Below, piece after piece: positions 51,686 to 61,238 of a stretch of DNA of 64,000 nt. The stretch covers positions 1 through 64,000 of the forward strand of contig JAODAQ010000044.1 in the NCBI GenBank assembly GCA_025463515.1. Reading direction: 5' to 3'. The DNA comes from Rhodoglobus sp. Its GTDB lineage: Bacteria; Actinomycetota; Actinomycetes; Actinomycetales; Microbacteriaceae. Numbering within the stretch: position 1 is the stretch's first letter; the number at the start of each line of letters is the position of its first letter. The notes beneath the pieces were generated by a model. It made no database searches, had not been told where the DNA came from, and saw nothing but the letters and a program-made list of their open reading frames with translations. Position numbers and translations under genes: made by a program.

Positions 51686-52435
51686 GTGCTGGTGAAGACC
51701 CTCATCGCCATCCCCGCGTACAACGAGGAGGCCTCCATCGGCGCGGTGATCGCGGACCTCGCGGGCCACCATCCGCTCGACCAGGTGATCGTCATCGACG
51801 ACGGGTCGCGGGACGCGACGGCCCGCATCGCCCGGGAGGCCGGGGTGCGCGTCATCCGGCACGCCGTCAACCTCGGCGTCGGCGCCGCGATGGGGACCGC
51901 GTTCAAGTTCGCCGCGCGCCACGAGTACGAGGCGATGGTCCAGCTGGATGCCGACGGGCAGCACCGCCCCGAGTTCCTGGCCGCCCTCCTCGAGGGCATG
52001 GGCAGCGCCGATATCGTCGTGGGCAGCCGGTTCGCCGGCGGCGGCAACTTCCGCTCCACCTGGGCCCGCAGGAACATCCAGCGGGTGATCGCCTGGACGG
52101 TCTCCGCCTACGCGCGCACCCGCCTCACCGACGTGACCTCGGGATTCCGCGTGAGCGGCCCGCGGGCGATCGAGCTGTTCTCCCAGCACTACCCGGTCGA
52201 GTTCCTCGGCGACACCGTCGAGTCGATCGTGCTCGCGGCGCGGCACGGCCTGACCGTCCGCGAGATCCCGGTCGTGATGAACGAGCGCGCGGGCGGCCTG
52301 CCCTCCCAGTCGATCTTCCGCGCGACCCTCTACACGGGCCGCATCCTGCTCATCCTCGTGCTCGCCGGCTTCCGCAGCTCGCCGCCGAGCATCGCCGCCG
52401 CTCGCAAACGTGCGAAGAAAGTGGGGACCGCATGA
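51686..52435 (+). CDS. GT2-family glycosyltransferase (dolichol-phosphate-mannosyltransferase-like)
   Basis: IAIPAYNEEASIGAVIADL, VIDDGSRDATARIAREAG, QLDADGQHRPEFL; start may be 51692. Confidence 0.88.
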   Translation: MLVKTLIAIPAYNEEASIGAVIADLAGHHPLDQVIVIDDGSRDATARIAREAGVRVIRHAVNLGVGAAMGTAFKFAARHEYEAMVQLDADGQHRPEFLAALLEGMGSADIVVGSRFAGGGNFRSTWARRNIQRVIAWTVSAYARTRLTDVTSGFRVSGPRAIELFSQHYPVEFLGDTVESIVLAARHGLTVREIPVVMNERAGGLPSQSIFRATLYTGRILLILVLAGFRSSPPSIAAARKRAKKVGTA

Positions 52436-52773
52436 ACCCGCAAGTGCTCGCGATCATCCTCTCGGTCGCCATGCTCGTGGTCGTCCTCGTGCTCCTGAGG
52501 TTCTACTTCCTGCCCGAGAAGTACGCCGTGATCTGGCTCGTCGCGGCGGTCGTGTCCATCGTGCTCTCGGTGTTCCCCAAGATTCTCGATGCCGTCGCGC
52601 ACTTCTTCGGAATCTCGCAGCCCATCAACCTGCTGTTCGTCGCCGGGTTCTTCATCGTGCTGCTGCTGCTCATGCAGCTGAGCCTCGAGCTGGCCCGCAC
52701 CCGGGACGAGCTGCGCAAGGTCGTGCAGAGCCTCGCGGTCGAGCTGGAAGAGACCAAGCGCAGCGATGAGTGA
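52432..52773 (+). CDS. DUF2304-family membrane protein
   Basis: Small 3-TM protein co-operonic (ATGA overlap) with GT2, typical DUF2304 context. Confidence 0.8.
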   Translation: MNPQVLAIILSVAMLVVVLVLLRFYFLPEKYAVIWLVAAVVSIVLSVFPKILDAVAHFFGISQPINLLFVAGFFIVLLLLMQLSLELARTRDELRKVVQSLAVELEETKRSDE

Positions 52774-54262
52774 GGTCGAGACGCCGGCACGGACGTGGCG
52801 CTCCCGATTCCGCCTCATCCACCTCGCGCCGCTTCTCGCGCTGATCGCGCTCTCCGCCTGGATCTTCGCGTCGCCCATCGGCTCCTCGCCGGACGACGAC
52901 TTCCACCTCACGAGCACCTGGTGCGCCAACGGGCTGCGCACCGACCTGTGCGAGTCGGGCCCGACCGACGCCGAGCGCGTAGTCGCCCCCGTGCTGCTTC
53001 ACGCCAGTTGCTACGCGTACCAGCCCGAGATCTCCGCAGCGTGCCAGGACGAGTACCTCGCGCTCAACCCCGAGCCGAGTGTGGTCACCGACCGCGGCAG
53101 CTTCGAGAACAACTACCCGCCGGTCTACTACTTCGTCATGAACACGTTCGCGAGCCACGACCTGCAGGTCTCGGCGCTGGTCATGCGGTTCGTGAACGTC
53201 CTGCTGTTCCTGGGGATCGTCACCGCGCTCTACCTCCTCCTGCCGGTCTCGAGGCGCGGGAGCCTGCTGTGGGGCTGGATCATCACGATGGTGCCGCTCG
53301 GCATGTTCCTGGTCGCCTCGAACAATCCGAGCTCGTGGGCGATCATCGGAGTCGGCTCGTCCTGGCTCGCGGTCGTCGGCTACTTCGAGACCTCGGGCAG
53401 GCGCCGCATCGCCCTCGGGGCGATCGCCGCCGTCGGGGTGGTCATGGCCGCGGGCGCGAGGGGCGATGCCGCCCTGTACTCGGTGATCGGGATGGCCGTC
53501 GCGTGCATCCTCACCCTCCGCCGCGAGCGGGCGTGGCTGCTGCAGGCGATCCTGCCTGTCGCACTCTCGATCGTGGCCATCGCCTTCTACTTCTCCTCGC
53601 GCCAGGCCACCGTCGCAATCTCGGGGCTGAACAACGACGCCGCAACGGATGTACCGCTCGACTCGTTCGGCCGCGTCGCGTACAACCTCCTCAACATGCC
53701 GTCCCTGTGGTCGGGCATCTTCGGCAGCTGGGGGCTGGGCTGGCTCGACGTCACCCTGCCCGCGGTCGTGTACCTGGGCGGGCTCGCGGCGTTCGTCGCG
53801 ATCGCCTTCGCGGGCATCCGGGAGCGCTCCTGGCGCAAGACCGGCATCATCGCCGGCCTGACGCTCGTGCTCTGGCTGCTGCCCGCCTACGTGCTGTTCC
53901 GCGGCAACAACGTCGTGGGCGAGAACGTGCAGCCGCGGTACCTGCTGCCGCTCATCATCATCGTCGCGGGCGTGGCGGTATTCACACTGGTCGGCAGGGG
54001 GCTCGCCCTCGGCGGGGTGCAGCAGTTCTTCATCGTGATCGCCCTCGGCATGGCGCAGTCGGTTGCGCTGCACCTCAACCTGCGCCGCTACATCACCGGC
54101 ATCAACGAGCAGGGGTGGAACCTCGACGCCGGCACGACGTGGTGGTGGGCGGGGCTGCCGATCTCGCCGATGGGCGTGTGGCTCCTCGGCTCAGCGGCAT
54201 TCACCGTGCTGCTCTTCGTACTCGTCCGGCAGCTTGGAAGGCGCCATGAACTCTCCCAGTGA
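52766..54262 (+). CDS. DUF2142-like polytopic membrane protein
   Basis: About 10 TM; SPIGSSPDDDFHLTSTWCANG, ENNYPPVYY, NVQPRYLLPL. Confidence 0.75.
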   Translation: MSEVETPARTWRSRFRLIHLAPLLALIALSAWIFASPIGSSPDDDFHLTSTWCANGLRTDLCESGPTDAERVVAPVLLHASCYAYQPEISAACQDEYLALNPEPSVVTDRGSFENNYPPVYYFVMNTFASHDLQVSALVMRFVNVLLFLGIVTALYLLLPVSRRGSLLWGWIITMVPLGMFLVASNNPSSWAIIGVGSSWLAVVGYFETSGRRRIALGAIAAVGVVMAAGARGDAALYSVIGMAVACILTLRRERAWLLQAILPVALSIVAIAFYFSSRQATVAISGLNNDAATDVPLDSFGRVAYNLLNMPSLWSGIFGSWGLGWLDVTLPAVVYLGGLAAFVAIAFAGIRERSWRKTGIIAGLTLVLWLLPAYVLFRGNNVVGENVQPRYLLPLIIIVAGVAVFTLVGRGLALGGVQQFFIVIALGMAQSVALHLNLRRYITGINEQGWNLDAGTTWWWAGLPISPMGVWLLGSAAFTVLLFVLVRQLGRRHELSQ

Positions 54263-55364
54263 CCTGATCGCATTCAACGACCTCTCGCGCACGCCGCGCG
54301 AGGTCATGGCCGACATCGAGGCGGCGGTTGCCCGCGTGCTCGCGAGCGGCTGGTACGTCATGGGCCCCGAGCACGACGCCTTCGAGGCGGAGCTCGGCGC
54401 CTACCTCGGCGCCGCGCACGTGGTCGGCCTCGGCAACGGCACCGACGCCATCGAACTCGCACTCGCCGCCGTCGGCGTCGTGCAGGGCGACACGGTCGTG
54501 ACCGTCGCCAACGCCGGCGCCTACTCCACGGTGGCCATGCGCCTGCTCGGCGCCCGCCCGGCCTTCGCGGACGTCGACGCCGCCACACTCCAGATGTCCC
54601 CTGCCACGTTCCAGGCCGCGCTCGACCGACTCGGCGAGCCGCCCCGCGCGGTCGTCGTCACCCACCTGTACGGCGCCATGGCCGACGTGGCGGGCATCGT
54701 CGCGATCGCCCGCGCGCACGGCATCGCGGTCGTCGAGGACTGCGCCCAGGCCCTCGGCGCGGCGAGCGGCGGCATCAAAGCCGGCATGTTCGGGGATGTC
54801 GCCACCACGAGCTTCTACCCGACGAAGAACCTCGGCGCCCTGGGCGACGGCGGCGCCGTGTACACGAACAGCGCGGACATCGCCACCGCGGTGCGCCGCA
54901 TGCGCCAGTACGGCTGGGTGTCGAAGTACAGCATCGGCCTCGACCACGGCCGCAACAGCCGCCTCGACGAGCTGCAGGCGGCGATCCTGCGCGTGAAGCT
55001 GCCGCTGCTCGACGGTCTGAACGACCGCCGCCGCGAGATCCACAGCGCGTACGAGGCGGCGTCGCCGCGAATGGTCAACCGGGCGTCCGAGAGCTTCATC
55101 GGCCACCTCGCGGTCGCCACCTCCGACCACCGGGACGAGACGCGGGCGGCCCTGCGCGCTGCGGGCGTCGCCACCGACGTGCACTACCCCGTCCCGGACC
55201 ACCACCAGCAGTTCCCGAGCGACCGGCCCGAGCCGGTCTCGCTGCCGGCCACCGAGGCCGCCTCCGCGGCCGTGTACTCGGTGCCGATGTTCCCGGAGCT
55301 CACCGACTCAGAGGTGGAGCGCGTGAGCGCCGCCCTCGCGTCCCTCGACGACGACCGTGGCTGA
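54246..55364 (+). CDS. DegT/DnrJ/EryC1/StrS-family sugar aminotransferase (FdtB/QdtB-like)
   Basis: LGNGTDAIELALAAVGV, EDCAQALGAASGG, TSFYPTKNLGALGDGGAV PLP-Lys motif. Confidence 0.9.
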   Translation: MNSPSDLIAFNDLSRTPREVMADIEAAVARVLASGWYVMGPEHDAFEAELGAYLGAAHVVGLGNGTDAIELALAAVGVVQGDTVVTVANAGAYSTVAMRLLGARPAFADVDAATLQMSPATFQAALDRLGEPPRAVVVTHLYGAMADVAGIVAIARAHGIAVVEDCAQALGAASGGIKAGMFGDVATTSFYPTKNLGALGDGGAVYTNSADIATAVRRMRQYGWVSKYSIGLDHGRNSRLDELQAAILRVKLPLLDGLNDRRREIHSAYEAASPRMVNRASESFIGHLAVATSDHRDETRAALRAAGVATDVHYPVPDHHQQFPSDRPEPVSLPATEAASAAVYSVPMFPELTDSEVERVSAALASLDDDRG

Positions 55365-55797
55365 GCGCAGCGCGGTCCGCGGAGTCGCCCTGGTCGAGCT
55401 CAACGAGATCACCGGCGACAACGGCTCGCTCGTCGTCGGGGAGCGCCCGGCGCAGCTGCCCTTCGCCGTCGAGCGCATCTTCACCCTGTTCGACATCCCC
55501 GAGGGGGAGGTCCGCGGCACCCACGCCCACCGCCACTGCGAGCAGTTCCTCATCTGCCAGCGGGGGTCGGTCACGGCCGTGGTCGACGACGGGGTCACCC
55601 GCGAGGAGATCCGGCTTGACCGGCCGTCACTCGGCCTCTACATGCCCGCTCTCACCTGGGGTACGCAGTACGAGTACTCGCCGGATGCCGTACTGCTCGT
55701 CCTCGCCTCGGACCCGTACGACGCCGATGACTACATCCACGACTACGACGAGTTCAAGCTCTTGTCCGCGACGGCCTTTCCGGGAGATGCTGGGTAG
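55357..55797 (+). CDS. FdtA/QdtA-type sugar 3,4-ketoisomerase
   Basis: EIPDxGSL-like region, GTHAHRHCEQFLICQRGSVTAVVDDG cupin His motif, adjacent to aminotransferase. Confidence 0.85.
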   Translation: MAERSAVRGVALVELNEITGDNGSLVVGERPAQLPFAVERIFTLFDIPEGEVRGTHAHRHCEQFLICQRGSVTAVVDDGVTREEIRLDRPSLGLYMPALTWGTQYEYSPDAVLLVLASDPYDADDYIHDYDEFKLLSATAFPGDAG

Positions 55798-55828
55798 GCA
55801 GGAACAACCGCCTCAACGACGGGAAACC

Positions 55829-56584
55829 ATGTCAGTCACCTCGCGCCTCTTGGCGTTCGCCTCGCAGTCCCTCCCGCGAGTGTCGAGCCGCGTGCTCGCC
55901 TCCGCCGGGTACACCTTCGACCTCGACAGCTTCGGCCCCGGCGCGTTCCGCGTGTGGGACGACGCGACCGCGCGACGGCAGGACCGGGCGTGGACGCCGC
56001 TCGTCGCGCAGGCTCTGGCCGGAAACCCCAGGGAGGACATCGTCGCCCTCTACGGGGCGCTCGACACCACGGGGACGACGGCCGGTACGATCCTCGAGGT
56101 CGGCTGCGGCGGCGGCTACAACTCCGAGCTCATCGCGCACCATGCGCCCGGCCTCCGGTACACGGGAGTCGACCTCTCCGAGGCGATGGTGGAGGTGTCG
56201 CGGGAGAAGTACCCCGGCCGCGACTTCCAGGTCGCGAGCGCCCTCGAGCTGCCCTTCGACGACGGCTCGTTCGACGTCGTGGTCGACGGCGTCGCCCTGC
56301 TGCACATCCCCGACTGGCAGGGTGCGATCCGCGAGTACGCCCGGGTGGCATCGCGGTTCGTCGTGCTCCACGGCCTCACCCTCTCCGACGGCGAGACGGT
56401 GACCTTCGGGAAGTACGCCTACGGGCAGCCCTCGCGCGAGCTCATCTTCAAACGGTCCGAGATCCTTGCGGCGTGCGAGTCGCTCGGGCTCCGGCTCGTG
56501 GCGTCGCATCCGGCGGACGACTACGACCTCACGGAGTACTTGGGCGTCTCCACGACGTCCGAGAGCTGGGTGCTCGCCCTCTAG
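55829..56584 (+). CDS. Class I SAM-dependent methyltransferase
   Basis: ILEVGCGGGYNSELIAHHAPGLRYTGVDLSEAMVEVSREKYP, LPFDDGSFDVVVDGVALLHI. Confidence 0.88.
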   Translation: MSVTSRLLAFASQSLPRVSSRVLASAGYTFDLDSFGPGAFRVWDDATARRQDRAWTPLVAQALAGNPREDIVALYGALDTTGTTAGTILEVGCGGGYNSELIAHHAPGLRYTGVDLSEAMVEVSREKYPGRDFQVASALELPFDDGSFDVVVDGVALLHIPDWQGAIREYARVASRFVVLHGLTLSDGETVTFGKYAYGQPSRELIFKRSEILAACESLGLRLVASHPADDYDLTEYLGVSTTSESWVLAL

Positions 56585-57579
56585 GCGGCGCGCACCGCGG
56601 TGCGCGTGACGATCGCCAGCCGGTTGATGGCGCCGCGCTGCGCGCGGAACAGGAGGCCGCGCAGGCCGGTGCCGCGGGAGGCGACCGCGGTGTGCGGGAT
56701 GAGCGGGCTCGCCTCGACGATCGCGGTGGTGCGCTCGAGCTCGCGCACGTACGGCTCATAGACGCCAGAGCGCAGGACCGCGCCCATGAGCGTGCGGTAG
56801 ACGAGCTGGCTCGTGATCCACCACCGGCCGACCTTCTTGAGGCCGTGGAAGTGGAAGAACACGAGCGGGTCGCCGTCGACCGTCACCGCGCCGCCGTCCG
56901 CCGCGATGGCGGAGCCGGCAGTGTTCCAGGGCGCGAGGTTGAGCCCGTGCGGGCCGAGGACGGAGACGCCCTCGAAGTCCTTCGGGAACCAGTCGAGGTA
57001 GCCCTGGTCCGCGTAGCGGCCGGCATCCGGGGTGTCTCGGCACCACTCGAGCGTGCTGCGGCCCCACCAGTCGAGGCAGGCCGTGCCGCGCTGGTCGTTG
57101 CGAAAGCCCACCCAGCCCACGTTGAAGCGGCCGTACTTGGCGAGCGACTTGGCGAGCGAGGGCTGGTAGCGGTGCTCGATGATGCCCACGGAGCCGTCGC
57201 CCATGGCGTCGAACACGAGCTCGGGGTCGTCGAAGAAGTAGAGGTCGGCGTCGAGGTAGACGACGGAGGTCGGCTCCGCGTACTGGTCCATCACCCAGCG
57301 CACGAGCAGGGGCGTGGTCGTGAAGTACCCCTCCATGCGCGAGCGCTGCGCCCGGATGCCCGCCAGTTCGGGCACGGCGGCCTCGAGGTCCACGACCGTG
57401 AGCACGTGCACTCCGGGGACGGCGGCGTCGGCGAGGTACGCGCGCGCTGCCTCGTCGAGCGCCATGACCCACACCGGGGAGTCGTCCCCGTGGCGGCGCA
57501 GCGACTCGATGAGCGCGAGCCCGCGCGACAGGTACCCGCTGTCGAAGTAGGTGCAGTAGGCGTGCGGCTGTTTGTTCAC
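56581..57579 (-). CDS. Glycosyltransferase-like protein with DxD motif (GT8/NDP-sugar transferase fold)
   Basis: CTYFDSGYLSRGLALIESLRRH, VVYLDADLYFFDDPELVFDAM, FHFHGLK. Confidence 0.75.
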   Translation of the reverse strand: MNKQPHAYCTYFDSGYLSRGLALIESLRRHGDDSPVWVMALDEAARAYLADAAVPGVHVLTVVDLEAAVPELAGIRAQRSRMEGYFTTTPLLVRWVMDQYAEPTSVVYLDADLYFFDDPELVFDAMGDGSVGIIEHRYQPSLAKSLAKYGRFNVGWVGFRNDQRGTACLDWWGRSTLEWCRDTPDAGRYADQGYLDWFPKDFEGVSVLGPHGLNLAPWNTAGSAIAADGGAVTVDGDPLVFFHFHGLKKVGRWWITSQLVYRTLMGAVLRSGVYEPYVRELERTTAIVEASPLIPHTAVASRGTGLRGLLFRAQRGAINRLAIVTRTAVRAA

Positions 57580-59396
57580 TGGTCCTCGAATGACATGAGC
57601 TTGACGTACTCGGCGACCATCGGCACGCTCTTGCGCAGCGCGCTGAACTTGCCGGAGGCGGTGATCCGCCCGGCTTCGACGACGTGCACCGCGTCGGAGT
57701 GCTGCACTGTCGACAGGCGGTGCGCGATGATGATGACGGTCACGCCAGCGCCCAGCCTGTCCAGGCTGGCCGTCACGAGGGCCTCTGATCCCGCGTCCAG
57801 CGCGCTCGTGGCCTCATCGAGGATGAGCAGGCGCGGGCGGGTGTAGAGGGCGCGTGCGAGCCCGAGGCGCTGCATCTGGCCCCCGCTGAGCGCATCGGCC
57901 TGCTTGCCGACCGAGGTGGCGAGACCGTCGGGGAGCGTTGCGATGAAGTCGGTGAGGTGCGCGGCCTCGATGACCTCGGCCACGCGCTCGACATCGATGT
58001 CCTCCGGCTCGACACCGAGGGCGACGTTCTCGGCGATCGTGCCCGATACCAGTCCGGGCTTCTGCGGTACGTAGGAGATGAGCCCCGGATGCACGAGCCG
58101 CAGCAGGCCCGGCTCGACCCCCCCGATCGTCACGCTGCCGGTGTCCGGGGTGACGAGGCCGAGGAGCAGGTCGACGAGGGTCGTCTTGCCCGCACCGGAC
58201 GGCCCGATGAAGGCGACGTGAGCACCGCCCGGGATGGCGAGCGAGATGTCGCTCAACGTGGTCTGGTCGTTGCCGGGATGCGTGAAGTCGACCGAGTCGA
58301 GCACGACGCCGAGTGCTCCGTCCGCCGTGAACCCGACCTCGGGCGCGGGGGCTGCCTTGGCGCTCGCCTCGATGCGCGCGGCCTCTCGCGCCGCGATGAG
58401 GAACTGCTGGGCTGAGGCCGCCTGCTCCACGTTGTTCTTGGCCTGGGCGACCGCGTTCTGGAGCGGGAGCAGGGAGCCCATGATCCGCACACCCCCGGTG
58501 AGGAATACGCCGATCGTCACCAGTCCCGTGGCGAGCTGGCCGCTGAGGAAGAGCACGCCCACGAACAGGACCACGCCGAGAATCAGCGAGGTCTCCACAA
58601 CGTACCGGGGCATGCCGCCGAGGAAGGTCATCGTGCCGTCGCTCTGGGCAAGGCGCTCGCGCGTCGCGGCGAAGCGCCGGATGAACGTCTTCTGCTTGGA
58701 GAGCACCGAGATCTCGCGGAAGGTGTCGATCGTGTCGTTGATCGTGCCCGTCGCGCCGATCGTGCCGGAGACCGCGTCGCGGCCCGCCTTCTTGAGCTGA
58801 CGCCCGATCACGAACTGGATGAGCGCGATGACACCGGCGAAGTAGGCCGTGACGACGATCGCCGCGACCGGGTTCACCACGATGAAGGTGCCGCCGAGCA
58901 GGACGAGCAGGAAGCCCTCCGTCACGAGCGTCGCGAGATTGTTGAGCAGGCCGGTGAAGGCGTAGACGGAGGAGGTCGTCACGGCGAACTGCACGTCGGC
59001 CTTGGAGAACCGCTGCACCTCGCCGAGTGAGCCGTTCAGGATGTAGCTCGCGATCTTCGTCGCGTTCTCGCTCTCGGCGCGCGCGATGAAGCGCGTCATG
59101 ACGCGCGACAGCACGATCGCGATGACCGCCTTCAGGGCGAAGACCACGAGGACGAACAGGACGAGCACGACGAGCCCCTGCTCGTCGAGCTTGGGAAGCT
59201 GGAACCCCGCGATGGTGATCGGAGGGGCGTTCAGGTCGCCGAGCTGGCTTGAGGCGATGCCTGCCAGAAGCCCGATGAGGAGGATGCCGAACACGTCGAG
59301 CACGCCGGTGAGTGCGCGCACGGCGAGAAGTGCGAAGTAGGTGATCCGTTCGCGGCTGGTCAGAAAACCCAGCGACAGCCGGACGGAAGCAAGCAT
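57576..59396 (-). CDS. ABC transporter, TMD-NBD fusion (PglK-like exporter/flippase) copy 1
   Basis: GPSGAGKTTLVDLLLGL, LSGGQMQRLGLARALYTRPRLLILDEATSALD. Confidence 0.87.
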   Translation of the reverse strand: MLASVRLSLGFLTSRERITYFALLAVRALTGVLDVFGILLIGLLAGIASSQLGDLNAPPITIAGFQLPKLDEQGLVVLVLFVLVVFALKAVIAIVLSRVMTRFIARAESENATKIASYILNGSLGEVQRFSKADVQFAVTTSSVYAFTGLLNNLATLVTEGFLLVLLGGTFIVVNPVAAIVVTAYFAGVIALIQFVIGRQLKKAGRDAVSGTIGATGTINDTIDTFREISVLSKQKTFIRRFAATRERLAQSDGTMTFLGGMPRYVVETSLILGVVLFVGVLFLSGQLATGLVTIGVFLTGGVRIMGSLLPLQNAVAQAKNNVEQAASAQQFLIAAREAARIEASAKAAPAPEVGFTADGALGVVLDSVDFTHPGNDQTTLSDISLAIPGGAHVAFIGPSGAGKTTLVDLLLGLVTPDTGSVTIGGVEPGLLRLVHPGLISYVPQKPGLVSGTIAENVALGVEPEDIDVERVAEVIEAAHLTDFIATLPDGLATSVGKQADALSGGQMQRLGLARALYTRPRLLILDEATSALDAGSEALVTASLDRLGAGVTVIIIAHRLSTVQHSDAVHVVEAGRITASGKFSALRKSVPMVAEYVKLMSFEDQ

Positions 59397-59417
59397 GCGT
59401 ACAAGGATACCGTCGGG

Positions 59418-61238
59418 CTAGTTGTCATCGAATGACATGAGCTTGACGTACTCAGCAACCATGGGGACCGTCTTGCGCAGGGCGCTGAACTTGCCGGATG
59501 CCGTGATCGCGCCGTTCTCGACGACGAACACCTCGTCGGAGTGCTGGACGGTCGAGAGCCGGTGCGCGATGACCACGACCGTCACACCGGGGCCGAGCTT
59601 GGTGAGGCTGGAGGAGATGAACGCCTCGGAGCTGGCATCGAGAGCGCTCGTGGCCTCGTCGAGGATGATGAGCTTGGGCTGCGAGTACAGCGCGCGAGCG
59701 AGCCCCAGCCGCTGGATCTGGCCGCCGCTCAGGGCGTCCGCCTGCTTGCCGACCGAGGTCGCGAGGCCATCCGGCAGGCCGGCGATGAAGTCGGTGAGGT
59801 AGGCGGACTCGACCACTGTGTCGACGCGCGCGTAGTCGATGTCGGCGGGGGCGACGCCGAGCGCGATGTTCTCGGCGATGGTGCCCGAGACGAGCCCGGG
59901 ATTCTGGGGTACGTAGGAGACGAGGCCGGGAGCCTCGCGTCGCAGTAGGGCGGGCTCGACGCCGCCGATCGTGACCGTGCCGGAGTCAGGGACGATGAGC
60001 CCCAGCAGGAGGTCGACGAGCGTGGTCTTGCCCGCGCCGGAGGGCCCGATGAAGGCGACGTGGCTGCCGCCCTTGATCGTGAGCGAGATGTCGTTAAGCG
60101 TTGTGTCGTCGTTGCCCGGGTGGGTGAAGTCGACGGTATCCACGACGACCTCGAGGCCGCCGTTCTTGGCGTACCGGATCGTGGCGTCGGGCTGCTCCTG
60201 CTGCCCTGCGCGCTCCGCCTGCTGGGCGCGGGCGAGACCGAGCAGTTCGAGCGACTGGCGGCCCTGGGTCACGTGCAGCCCCGCCTGGGCAACCGCGTTC
60301 TGGAGGGGGAGGAGCGATGCCATGATCCGGACGCCGCCGGTGAGGAAGATGCCGATGATGACGAGGCCGGAGGCGAGCTGCCCGGTGAGGAAGAGCCAGC
60401 CGACGAAGAGCACGACGCCGAGCATGAGGGAGGTCTCGACCACATAGCGCGGCATGCCGCCCAGGAACGTCATCGTGCCGCTCGAACGGGCGAGTCTCAG
60501 TCGGGAGAGTGAGAACCGGTTGATGAAGAGATCCTGCTTGGAGAGGACGGAGATCTCGCGGAAGGTGTCGAGGGTGTCGTTTACGGCGCCCGTCGTGTCG
60601 ACCGTGCCCTCCGTGGCATCCACGCCCGCCTTCTTGATGCTCTTGCCGATGACGAACTGGATGAGGATGATCACACCCGCGAAGTACGCGGTGATCACTA
60701 GCGCCGAGAGCGGGCTGACGGCGATGAAGGTCGCGCCGATGAGGATGAGGAGCAGCCCCTCGGCCAGAAGGATGGCGAGGTCGTTGAGGAGGCCCGTGAA
60801 CGCCGCGCTCGTAGAACCGGTGACAGCCCACTGGACGTCGGCCTTCGAGTACTTCTGCACATCCCCGAGGGAGCTGCGCAGGATGTAGTTGGCGATCTTC
60901 GTGGCGCTCGCAGCCTCGACGCGGGCGACGAACGAGGTGAGGACCCGGGACAGCGTGATCGCGATGAGTGCCTTGAGCGCGAAGATCACGAGGACGAAGA
61001 CGACGAGCAGCAGTAGCGCCTGCTCGTCGAGCTTCGGAAGCGCGAAGCCCAGGATCGTCACCGGGGCTGCGCTCGGGTCGCCGATCGACGTGCCGGCCAC
61101 GGCCGCCAGGACGCCGATGAGCACGACGCCGAACACGTCGAGGAGCCCGGCCAGCGCGCGCACGGCGACGAGGATGACGTAGGTCGCCCGTTCGCGCTTG
61201 GTCATGAAACTGAGCGTGAGGCGAAGGGACTTCAGCAT
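59418..61238 (-). CDS. ABC transporter, TMD-NBD fusion (PglK-like exporter/flippase) copy 2
   Basis: GPSGAGKTTLVDLLLGL, LSGGQIQRLGLARALYSQPKLIILDEATSALD; ATG 61238 inside a longer artefactual ORF. Confidence 0.87.
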   Translation of the reverse strand: MLKSLRLTLSFMTKRERATYVILVAVRALAGLLDVFGVVLIGVLAAVAGTSIGDPSAAPVTILGFALPKLDEQALLLLVVFVLVIFALKALIAITLSRVLTSFVARVEAASATKIANYILRSSLGDVQKYSKADVQWAVTGSTSAAFTGLLNDLAILLAEGLLLILIGATFIAVSPLSALVITAYFAGVIILIQFVIGKSIKKAGVDATEGTVDTTGAVNDTLDTFREISVLSKQDLFINRFSLSRLRLARSSGTMTFLGGMPRYVVETSLMLGVVLFVGWLFLTGQLASGLVIIGIFLTGGVRIMASLLPLQNAVAQAGLHVTQGRQSLELLGLARAQQAERAGQQEQPDATIRYAKNGGLEVVVDTVDFTHPGNDDTTLNDISLTIKGGSHVAFIGPSGAGKTTLVDLLLGLIVPDSGTVTIGGVEPALLRREAPGLVSYVPQNPGLVSGTIAENIALGVAPADIDYARVDTVVESAYLTDFIAGLPDGLATSVGKQADALSGGQIQRLGLARALYSQPKLIILDEATSALDASSEAFISSSLTKLGPGVTVVVIAHRLSTVQHSDEVFVVENGAITASGKFSALRKTVPMVAEYVKLMSFDDN

